Source of the DNA: DAOTWC01 sp048499435
GTDB taxonomy: Bacteria; Chloroflexota; Anaerolineae; Aggregatilineales; Phototrophicaceae
Assembly: GCA_048499435.1 (NCBI GenBank)
Contig: JASNZW010000001.1
Location: 186,001 to 250,000 of the forward strand
Length of the DNA stretch: 64,000 nucleotides
Direction: 5' to 3'
A program made the translations under genes and the position numbers. This document shows, in pieces, positions 57,634 through 64,000 of the stretch (within the stretch, counting starts at the first letter, position 1; the number at the start of each line of letters is the position of its first letter). The notes beneath the pieces were generated by a model that was not told the DNA's origin, did not search any database, and was given only the letters and a program-made list of their open reading frames with translations.

Positions 57634-58212
57634 GTGGAGCGCGTTGACGAGCAGCGCCTCATCAAACGGGCGCAGCGCGGCGACCCTGACGCCTTCGCCC
57701 AACTCTACCGCGCGCACGTGCAGGTGATCTTCCGCTACATTGTTGTTCGCGTCAGCGACCAGCAGCTCGCCGAAGACCTCACCGCTGACGTGTTCACCAG
57801 GGCGCTGGAAGGGCTGGCGGCGTACCGCGACCAGGGCAGGCCGTTCCTGGCGTGGCTCTACCGCATCGCACGGGCGCGGGTGATTGACCACTACCGGCGC
57901 GTGGGACGGCGGCCCGCGGCGGCTGATCTGGACGATCTGCCGCTCGCGGCAGACAGCCAGCTCGACGCCCGGCTGGCGCGGCGGCAGGCGGCGGCGGCGC
58001 TGCGGTCGGCCATCGCCGGCCTGACCGACGACCAGCAGCAGGTGGTGGTCCTGCGTTTCTTCGAGGGCTACCGTGTGGATGAGGTGGCCGCCGTGTTGGG
58101 CAAACAGCCCAACGCCATCAAAGCGCTTCAGTTTCGCGCCCTGCGCGCGCTGGCAGGCAAACTGGAGCGGGCCGGTATTGACATCAGCGCGCTTGTGGCG
58201 GAACTCTCGTGA
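57634..58212 (+). CDS. ECF-type RNA polymerase sigma factor
   Basis: 192 residues. Region 2 (DPDAFAQLYRAHVQVIFRYI, LAEDLTADVFTRALEGL, FLAWLYRIARARVIDHYRR) and region 4 (LTDDQQQVVVLRFFEGYRVDEVAAVLGKQPNAIKALQFRALRAL) are both complete. GTG start with AGGAGC 9 bases upstream. It overlaps the next gene by 4 bases. The partner product, a membrane protein with a sigma-interacting-type N-terminus, probably regulates it. Confidence 0.95.
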   Translation: MERVDEQRLIKRAQRGDPDAFAQLYRAHVQVIFRYIVVRVSDQQLAEDLTADVFTRALEGLAAYRDQGRPFLAWLYRIARARVIDHYRRVGRRPAAADLDDLPLAADSQLDARLARRQAAAALRSAIAGLTDDQQQVVVLRFFEGYRVDEVAAVLGKQPNAIKALQFRALRALAGKLERAGIDISALVAELS

Positions 58213-59348
58213 ACGACGGCGCAGGACACACACCAGAGCTGCACCTCATCCTGGACCGCTACGTGCAGGCAGTTCAGGACGGCGCGGCTGTCGCCGACTG
58301 CCTGGCGGACTGTCGCGCGCGCTGGGGCGCGGCGGCAGCCGCTGAGCTGCGCCCGGCCCTGGAGGCCGCCGCCCTCACCGCGCGCCTGCGCCCGCCGGCG
58401 CTGCCCGCCGCCAGCGTGGACGCGCTCGAAATGCGCCTGCGCGGGGCGCTGGTCGCGCGCCGCCGGGTCCCTGCCCTGGGCGGCCTGGGGCGGCTCGCGG
58501 CGATGGTCGCCATCGCGCTGCTGGCGCTTATCGGCGCTGGCGGCGGCGCGGTGGCCGCCGCTGACAGCGCGGTCCCCGGCGAAGCGCTGTATCCGGTCAA
58601 ACGTCTGTGGGAAGAAATCGTGCTGGCGCTGAGTCCGCTCACTGGCGAGCAGGACGTTATCTGGCTGTGGATCGCCCAGCGGCGGCTGCAAGAGGCGGAA
58701 ATCCTGGCCGCGCGCGGCCAGCTCACGCCGGAGGCGCTCGCCAGCCTGCTCGACGCAATGGAACACACCATCGCGCTGACGGCCCCGCCGCATCAGCCGG
58801 CGCTGCGCGCATACCTGGACAGCGTGCGCGCCGTTGTCATGCCGCTTGCGCCGCCGCCGGGGGCGGAATCCGTCTATGGCCAGGTGCTGCACAGCGCCGC
58901 GCCGCCCGCCAGCGCGCTGCCGCCCGCCCAGACCCCCACGCCGACGCTGATCGCGCTCACCGCCACGCTGACCGCCAGCCCGTCGGCCACCATCACGCCT
59001 GCGCCCACGCTCACGCTCACGCCGACATCGCGCGTGCCGGCCACCGCCACGCGCACACCGCCCCCGCCCACACCCACGCTGACGCGCGTGCCGCCTTCGT
59101 CCACACCCAACCCCAGCGCCACGCCGACGCTGACGTGGACGCCGCTGCCGCTGCCGGCCAGCCCGGTTTTCGTGCCGCCGACGCCGTCGCCCACCGCCAG
59201 CCCGCCGCCGTCCGCGCCGCCCACGCTCACGCCTGAGCTGCTGGCGACTGAGCGCTGGCGCGCGACACAGGCGGCTGTCTACCTGACGCAGACGGCGCAG
59301 GCGCAGCCGAACAGCGCCCCGGAGCTGGCGGCGACCGAAACGCCCTGA
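58209..59348 (+). CDS. Membrane protein with DUF5667-like domain and Thr/Pro tail, sigma partner
   Basis: 379 residues, GTG start overlapping the sigma gene. N-terminal cytoplasmic helical part with two Cys (AVADCLADCRARW), helix GRLAAMVAIALLALIGAGGGAV, then an extracytoplasmic DUF5667-type region (DSAVPGEALYPVKRLWEEIVLALS, LQEAEILAARGQLTPEALASLLDAM). The last 150 residues are almost pure Thr/Pro/Ser. Position and topology suggest an anti-sigma factor, but no zinc-type anti-sigma motif is visible, so this is inference. Confidence 0.88.
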   Translation: MNDGAGHTPELHLILDRYVQAVQDGAAVADCLADCRARWGAAAAAELRPALEAAALTARLRPPALPAASVDALEMRLRGALVARRRVPALGGLGRLAAMVAIALLALIGAGGGAVAAADSAVPGEALYPVKRLWEEIVLALSPLTGEQDVIWLWIAQRRLQEAEILAARGQLTPEALASLLDAMEHTIALTAPPHQPALRAYLDSVRAVVMPLAPPPGAESVYGQVLHSAAPPASALPPAQTPTPTLIALTATLTASPSATITPAPTLTLTPTSRVPATATRTPPPPTPTLTRVPPSSTPNPSATPTLTWTPLPLPASPVFVPPTPSPTASPPPSAPPTLTPELLATERWRATQAAVYLTQTAQAQPNSAPELAATETP

Positions 59349-59432
59349 CGCGCCCCGCAAACCCCCGTTCCGTGTTATAAAAGAGGCGGTATCGCGGCGC
59401 AGTGGTGCGCCCCGCTGAGGACCGACACACGC

Positions 59433-60125
59433 ATGGACTTTGCTGCCGCATTTACGTACATTTTTGAGGACCGTCAGTGGACCGAGAAAATGGTGCTGAC
59501 AGTTGTCATGGCGGCGTTGGCGCTGATCCCGCTGTTCGGACTGGTGGCGCTGGCCGCGCTGCTGGGCTACGTCGTTGAGCTGGTGCAGAATGTGCGCAGC
59601 GCCGAGCGCTACCCGCTGCCGCGCTGGGACCGCCTGGGCGAGAAGATCACCAGCGGCGGCAGCGTGCTGGTCGCCGGCCTGGTCTACAACCTGCCGCTGC
59701 TGCTGTTCGCCTGCTGCGCGCTGGCGCTGCCGCTTGGCCTGGCCGGCGGAAACACCGGCAGCTTCTTCGGGACCAGCTACGCGGTGATACTGGCGTGCTG
59801 TGTCGTGCCGCTGCTGCTCATCTACACGCTGTTCACCTGGCCCATGCTGGCGCTGGGAACCGTCCGCTTTGCCGACACCGGCAGCATCGGCGCCTTTTTC
59901 CAGTTCGGCGACCTGCTCTACACGCTGTACAGCGACCTGTCCATCACCATCCGCTGGATCGTTTTCTCGGCGCTGGCCAACGTCGTCATCGGCCTGCTGG
60001 TCGTCATCCCCTGCCTGGGCTGGCTGGCGATGGTGACGCTGGTTTACCCGGTGCAGGGGCATTTGCTGAGCCAGTTCGCCCTGGCTGTTGAGGACAAACC
60101 GGGGCGCAGACCGAAAAGGACCTAG
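59433..60125 (+). CDS. DUF4013 membrane protein
   Basis: 230 residues with about six helices. Matches DUF4013: DFAAAFTYIFEDRQWTEKM, LVALAALLGYVVELVQNV, YPLPRWDRLGEKITSGGSVL, YTLFTWPMLALGTVRFADTG and GHLLSQFALAV. Function unknown for the whole family. A TATAAA (59376-59381) lies upstream. The ribosome site of the next gene (AAAGGA) sits inside its last codons, so the fusion gene is probably cotranscribed. Confidence 0.88.
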   Translation: MDFAAAFTYIFEDRQWTEKMVLTVVMAALALIPLFGLVALAALLGYVVELVQNVRSAERYPLPRWDRLGEKITSGGSVLVAGLVYNLPLLLFACCALALPLGLAGGNTGSFFGTSYAVILACCVVPLLLIYTLFTWPMLALGTVRFADTGSIGAFFQFGDLLYTLYSDLSITIRWIVFSALANVVIGLLVVIPCLGWLAMVTLVYPVQGHLLSQFALAVEDKPGRRPKRT

Positions 60126-60129
60126 CCGC

Positions 60130-61689
60130 ATGACAGTGAGCCGCCTGCACCACGTCCAGGTCAGCATCCCCATCGGCGCGGAAGACGCAGCCCGCGCGTT
60201 CTACTGCGGCGTGCTCGGCCTGCCGGAGATCGAGAAGCCGAAAGCGCTCAGGGGGCGCGGCGGGCTGTGGCTCCAGCTTGGCGATCTCCAGCTTCATCTG
60301 GGGGTTGAGGATGGCGTGGACCGTGCCGCCACACGCGCTCACCTGGCCTACGAGGTGGACGATCTCACCGCCTGGCGCGAACGGCTGGCCGCGCAGGGTA
60401 TCGCCGCCCAGGACTCTGTCCCCATCCCTGGCTACGAGCGCTTCGAGGCCCGCGACCCCTTCGGCAACCGCATCGAGTTTATCCAGCCGCTGCGCGCGCC
60501 CGACCTGCTGCGCGAACAGATTGCCTACTACCGCGCCCGCGCCGCAGAGTATGACGAGTGGGTTTACCGCCTGGGTCGCTATGACTATGGCGACGCGCTC
60601 AACCGCCGCTGGTTCGACGAGATGCACCAGGTGATGAAAACGCTGCGCGCCGTCGGCCCGGTGGGGGACGTGCTGGAACTGGCGTGCGGGACCGGCATCT
60701 GGACCGAGCAGCTTCTCACCATCAGCCAGCACATCACCGCCATTGACGCCTCGCCGGAGATGCTCACCCTTAACCACGACCGCCTCAAGGTCCCCAATGT
60801 CAGCTATCACGAGGGAGACCTGTTCGCCTGGGAGCCGCAGAGCCAGTACGACATGGTGTTCTTCGCCTTCTGGCTTTCGCACGTCCCGCCGGAATACCTG
60901 GACGCTTTTCTCAGCAAAGTCTGCCGCGCCCTCAGACCGGGCGGACGGCTGTTCCTGGTGGATTCGCGCCCGGCCCCTACGTCAAACTCGCACGACCATG
61001 CGCCGCACGACGCGCAGGGCAGCACCCACACGCGCAGGCTCAACGACGGGCGACAGTTCACCATCGTCAAAGTGTTCTACGACCCGAACTGGCTGCGCTC
61101 CCAGTTGCTGCGCGCCGGCCTCGACGCGCCAGTTCAGACTACCAACACCTATTTTCTGTACGCCAGCGGCACGCGCCCTTTCCTGGCGGAGCCATCTGCC
61201 GCTTACAAGGCCAGCTTTCTGGAGGCCGTGCGCGAGTTCCAGCGAGAAACCCGCTACCTGGAATACGACCCCGATTCGCTGCTGGATAGCGACAGATTCG
61301 CCGCGCTGGTTGCGCACCTTGCCGACCTGCGCAGCAGCCCACCGCCGGGGTGGGTCCCCGCCAACGAACTGTGGCTGGTCAGCGGCAGCGAGTACATCGG
61401 GCGTGCGTCAATCCGCCACGAACTCAGTGAGAGCCTGCGCCAGTATGGTGGGCATATCGGCTACGAGATTCGCCCGTCGCGCCGCCGCCAGGGCTATGGC
61501 ACGCTCATCTGCCGGCTGGCGCTGGAACACGCCCGGACGCTGGGCATCCAGCGCGCCCTCATCACCTGCGACGAGACCAACGTCGCCTCCCGCCGCATCA
61601 TCGAGGCCAACGGCGGGCGCTTCGAGAAAGCTGTTCAGGTCGAAGGCCGCCCGGTGCGCACGCTGCATTTCTGGGTGGACCTGGCGTGA
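60130..61689 (+). CDS. Three-domain VOC - methyltransferase - GNAT fusion
   Basis: 519 residues from the ATG after AAAGGA. Residues 1-120 are a VOC/glyoxalase-type domain (HHVQVSIPIGAEDAARAFY, LQLHLGVED, FEARDPFGNRIEFIQP; candidate metal residues His8, Glu117). Residues 125-345 are a class I methyltransferase (LELACGTGIWTEQLL at 182-196, ITAIDASPEM, CRALRPGGRLFLVD). Residues about 375-519 are a GNAT acetyltransferase (VSGSEYIGRASIRH, GHIGYEIRPSRRRQGYGT with the acetyl-CoA loop at 451-458). All three look intact and are joined without a frame break. The domains are normally separate proteins. Substrates are unknown. Confidence 0.93.
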   Translation: MTVSRLHHVQVSIPIGAEDAARAFYCGVLGLPEIEKPKALRGRGGLWLQLGDLQLHLGVEDGVDRAATRAHLAYEVDDLTAWRERLAAQGIAAQDSVPIPGYERFEARDPFGNRIEFIQPLRAPDLLREQIAYYRARAAEYDEWVYRLGRYDYGDALNRRWFDEMHQVMKTLRAVGPVGDVLELACGTGIWTEQLLTISQHITAIDASPEMLTLNHDRLKVPNVSYHEGDLFAWEPQSQYDMVFFAFWLSHVPPEYLDAFLSKVCRALRPGGRLFLVDSRPAPTSNSHDHAPHDAQGSTHTRRLNDGRQFTIVKVFYDPNWLRSQLLRAGLDAPVQTTNTYFLYASGTRPFLAEPSAAYKASFLEAVREFQRETRYLEYDPDSLLDSDRFAALVAHLADLRSSPPPGWVPANELWLVSGSEYIGRASIRHELSESLRQYGGHIGYEIRPSRRRQGYGTLICRLALEHARTLGIQRALITCDETNVASRRIIEANGGRFEKAVQVEGRPVRTLHFWVDLA

Positions 61690-61702
61690 CTGGAGCGTCG
61701 CG

Positions 61703-63187
61703 ATGTTCCGCAAGTGTCTGATCGCCAACCGGGGCGAGATTGCCGTCCGCCTGATCCGCGCCTGCCGCGAGCTGGGGGTGCGCGCCGCCGCCGTCTACTC
61801 TGACGCCGACGCCCGCGCGCGCCACGTCCAGCTTGCCGACGAAGCGCACTATATCGGCCCGTCCAGCCCGGCGCTCAGCTATCTTGACGGCGCGAAGCTG
61901 GTGCAGACGGCGCTGGCCGCCGGCTGCGACTGTGTGCATCCCGGCTACGGCTTCCTCTCTGAAGCGCCCGGTTTCGCCCAGGCCGTGCTTGACGCCGGCC
62001 TGACGTGGATCGGGCCTGGGCCGGACGCCATCCGGCTGATGGGCGTCAAGACCGAGGCACGCGCCCTCATGGAGCAGGCCGGTGTGCCTTTGGTCCCCGG
62101 CTTCCAGAGCGACGACGCCGACGACGCGGCCTTTGTCGCGGCGGCGGCGCGCATCGGCTGGCCGGTGATGGTCAAGGCTGCCGGGGGCGGCGGCGGCAAA
62201 GGCATCCGCGTGGTGCGCGGCCCCGACCACCTGCCCGAAGCGCTGGCCGCCGCCCGCCGCGAAGCCGAGCGCGCCTTCAACGACCCGCGCCTGTTCCTGG
62301 AGAAATATATCGAACGCGCCCATCACATCGAGGTGCAGGTGCTGGCCGACGCGCACGGCACAGTGCTGCACCTGTTCGAGCGCGAGTGCAGCGCCCAGCG
62401 CCGTCACCAGAAGATCGTTGAGGAGTCGCCAGCGCCGCTGCTGACGCCCGACACGCGCGCGCGCATGGGGCAGGCCGCTGTTGAGGCCGCGCGGGCGGTG
62501 GGCTACGTCAACGCCGGCACAGTCGAGTTTATCGCCGCGCCCGACGGCGCGTTCTACTTCCTGGAGATGAACACGCGCCTGCAGGTTGAACACCCGGTCA
62601 CGGAGCAGGTCACCGGCCTGGACCTGGCGCAGCTTCAGTTTCGCATCGCCGCCGGCGAGCCGCTGCCGTTCGCGCAGGCGAGCGTGACGCAGCGCGGCCA
62701 CGCTATCGAGTGCCGCGTCTACGCCGAGGACCCACACAACGGCTTCCTGCCGGCGGTTGGCCCGGTGCTGCGCTTCATCCCGCCGGAGGGGCCGGGCGTC
62801 CGCGTGGACGCCGGCATTCAGAGCGGCGACGCCATCACGATTCACTATGACCCGCTGGTGGCGAAAGTGATCGCCAGCGCGCCCAGCCGCGCCGAGGCCA
62901 TCGCCCGCATGCAGCGCGCCCTGGCCGAGACGGTTGTGCTGGGCACGACGACTAATCTGCCGTTTCTGCGCGCGCTGCTGGCGCACCCGGTGTTTCTGGC
63001 GGGCGCGGTGGACACAGGTTTCGTTGACGCCCACCTGCACGATTTGCTGCCGCCTGCCCCGCCGCCGTCCGACGCCGCGCTGCTGGCCGCCGCCCTGCTC
63101 GACCGTGAGGCCGTGCCGGGTGCTGTTGACAGCACGCCGCAGGCCGACCCCTGGTCGCGGGCGGACGGCTTCCGGTTGGGCGGCTGA
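61703..63187 (+). CDS. Biotin carboxylase subunit, apparently truncated MCC-type alpha chain
   Basis: 494 residues. The biotin carboxylase domain is full: CLIANRGEIAVRLIRACRE, HPGYGFLSEAPGFAQA, ATP-binding loop VKAAGGGGGKGIRVV, ECSAQRRHQKIVEESP, FLEMNTRLQVEHPVTE, and the C-terminal domain ending in NLPFLRALLAHPVF. The chain then goes on with the linker found in methylcrotonyl-CoA carboxylase alpha subunits (DPWSRADGFRLGG) and stops, just where the BT and biotinyl domains should start. So it makes carboxy-biotin but needs a separate carrier. A free-standing AccC-like enzyme is the alternative. GC content falls right after the stop. Confidence 0.92.
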   Translation: MFRKCLIANRGEIAVRLIRACRELGVRAAAVYSDADARARHVQLADEAHYIGPSSPALSYLDGAKLVQTALAAGCDCVHPGYGFLSEAPGFAQAVLDAGLTWIGPGPDAIRLMGVKTEARALMEQAGVPLVPGFQSDDADDAAFVAAAARIGWPVMVKAAGGGGGKGIRVVRGPDHLPEALAAARREAERAFNDPRLFLEKYIERAHHIEVQVLADAHGTVLHLFERECSAQRRHQKIVEESPAPLLTPDTRARMGQAAVEAARAVGYVNAGTVEFIAAPDGAFYFLEMNTRLQVEHPVTEQVTGLDLAQLQFRIAAGEPLPFAQASVTQRGHAIECRVYAEDPHNGFLPAVGPVLRFIPPEGPGVRVDAGIQSGDAITIHYDPLVAKVIASAPSRAEAIARMQRALAETVVLGTTTNLPFLRALLAHPVFLAGAVDTGFVDAHLHDLLPPAPPPSDAALLAAALLDREAVPGAVDSTPQADPWSRADGFRLGG

Positions 63188-63198
63188 GCGCGATCCTG

Positions 63199-63827
63199 CT
63201 ACTGGCACGTTTCCGGCAGCGGCGCGGCTGTGTTTGGTGGCATCATGTTGATTTGAATGATGCGAAACTGGTTCCGACCGATCGCATCAATCAATAGCGT
63301 CAATATATCATTGGCGCGAATATACACATCGTCAAGGATACCAGCTTCTAGCGCCATGTCACGAAATATGCGTACAGCGTAACGCCGGGCTTCGGTATCC
63401 ATGTTTGGCGCGTTACGAGCAAAAATGCCGCTGTCTCGCGACACAACATAGCTTTGTTGCTCATTCAGAATACAGTTGGTTAGCACAGGTGCGGGCAGCG
63501 TCACGATGAGTTTATCATCCTGTGCACTTACATGTTGTTCAGTTAACTGGCTGAGGTCTATTCCCGCGTCAACGTGTCCAACAGCAACCATCAACAGGCG
63601 CTCATCATAGAGCGCTGCCAACAGACCAGGCATGTCACGCTCTGTCGTAACTAAGAACGAACAGCAGTGAGGTGAGCCATGTCTTGAATACTCTCGAGGA
63701 TACTCGTGGAATTGTGGGTAATCTGTTCAGACAGAAATCCAAACAACCCACCGCCTGTGCCATTGCTAACTACAACGCCCAGAGCTATGTCTATAACCAG
63801 CACAATAAGGATCAACGAAATTTTCAT
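63199..63827 (-). pseudogene. DUF4230-family protein with apparent frameshift
   Basis: Two frames on the minus strand together make one DUF4230 protein. From ATG 63827 (after GAGGGC) comes a membrane leader (ISLILIVLVIDIALGVVVS) and a start of the domain ending AHLTAVRS then TAG (63653-63651). The continuation begins one frame away at VTTERDMPGLLAALY and runs LLMVAVGHVDAGIDLSQL, LIVTLPAPVL, SYVVSRDSGIFARN, AVRIFRDMALEAGI to the stop at 63199. Inserting one base near 63651 would restore the frame. Either a real frameshift or a base error. Local GC is about 45%, unlike the rest of the window. Confidence 0.75.
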
Positions 63828-63869
63828 AGATGCCCTCTCGACAGACAGATGTATCACTAAACTTGCGTG

Positions 63870-63998
63870 TCAGTTCACCTTTCGCCACGCACGATCTTGC
63901 TCAATGTATAGCCACCCCTGCGGGGCTTGCGGCACACAGGATGGCGGTAAATTGGTGGCTCGCGTGTCCATCGGCTCATTCGTCGCATCTAATTGTGT
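63870..63998 (-). CDS. Partial gene at right edge, C-terminal 42 residues
   Basis: Open on the minus strand from the window edge to TGA at 63872-63870: it reads NLPPSCVPQAPQGWLYIEQD and ends RAWRKVN. It lies 43 bases upstream of the DUF4230 gene on the same strand, so the two may form one unit. The family cannot be told from the fragment. Confidence 0.55.
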   Translation of the reverse strand, partial: TQLDATNEPMDTRATNLPPSCVPQAPQGWLYIEQDRAWRKVN

Positions 63999-64000
63999 CC

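Noticed and set aside
58981..59230. Dense short repeats (CACGCTGAC/CCCAC-like) that could suggest a repeat array
   Set aside because: These are codons for the Thr/Pro-rich tail of the membrane protein, not a CRISPR or satellite array.
58128..60173. 681-codon minus-strand frame
   Set aside because: Antisense to sigma factor, DUF5667-like and DUF4013 genes; Arg/Gly/Gln-rich shadow.
60743..61702. N-terminal extension of the biotin carboxylase frame
   Set aside because: The frame is open upstream, but that part is an out-of-frame shadow of the triple-fusion gene; the true start MFRKCLIANRG is at 61703.

Overview
The window is a high-GC (roughly two-thirds G+C by eye) bacterial chromosome segment. 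It encodes many exported or lipid-anchored proteins with Thr/Pro-rich stalks, LysM or SH3-like domains, a sigma factor paired with a DUF5667-like membrane protein, DUF4013, DUF4230 and DUF4340 proteins, and many ABC transporters. That mix is typical of Chloroflexota of the Anaerolineae type. This is inference from gene style; there is no rRNA in the window. I see no CRISPR array, tRNA, transposase or phage module. The tmRNA gene (ssrA) is the only clear RNA gene.

Layout. 1-9.8 kb: a 5'-truncated HtrA-like protease, single-domain response regulators, envelope lipoproteins, ssrA, a SpoIIAA-like protein, an ABC exporter with an unusual insert, and a peptidyl-tRNA hydrolase fused to a TPR-like tail. 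9.8-17 kb, mostly minus strand: etfB-etfA, a YqaE/pentapeptide pair, an SGNH hydrolase, an acyl-CoA dehydrogenase that probably passes electrons to the ETF, and a large membrane-anchored TPR protein. 17-21 kb: a secreted 5'-nucleotidase flanked by 35-bp direct repeats, then a Zn/Cd-type P1B ATPase behind a consensus promoter whose start site carries a SmtB/ArsR-style palindrome.

21-28 kb is one transport operon on the minus strand: binding protein, an internal terminator, two permeases, a small three-helix membrane protein, two unequal ABC ATPases and a PfkB sugar kinase. The two ATPases carry complementary defects, so a heterodimer would have one intact and one degenerate ATP site, which is unusual for an importer. 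28-34 kb: SH3-repeat proteins, a lipid-linked-glycan-type flippase, and a ferredoxin/geranylgeranyl-reductase pair. 34-39.7 kb: a second sugar operon (LacI regulator, double-NBD ATPase, long permease, YtfQ-like binding protein) with two matching palindromic operators near the promoter.

39.7-51.7 kb: a UroD-like protein, glutaminase, a methyltransferase, a ThuA-like protein, glutamine cyclotransferase, a VanW protein, a heterodimeric ABC exporter and a pectin-acetylesterase-like enzyme. 51.8-57.4 kb: a Gld-type ABC operon (ATPase, permease, GldG-like, DUF4340), a truncated glycosyltransferase remnant and a methyltransferase. 57.6-63.2 kb: an ECF sigma factor with its membrane partner, a DUF4013 protein, a three-domain VOC-methyltransferase-GNAT fusion, and a biotin carboxylase that stops where the rest of a methylcrotonyl-CoA-type alpha subunit should begin. 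At about 63.2 kb base composition falls to about 45% GC, and a frameshifted DUF4230 gene and a partial gene run to the right edge.

Start codons were chosen by Shine-Dalgarno spacing and family alignment. Several are GTG or TTG. Very long antisense ORFs are ordinary shadows of high-GC codon use and were left out.
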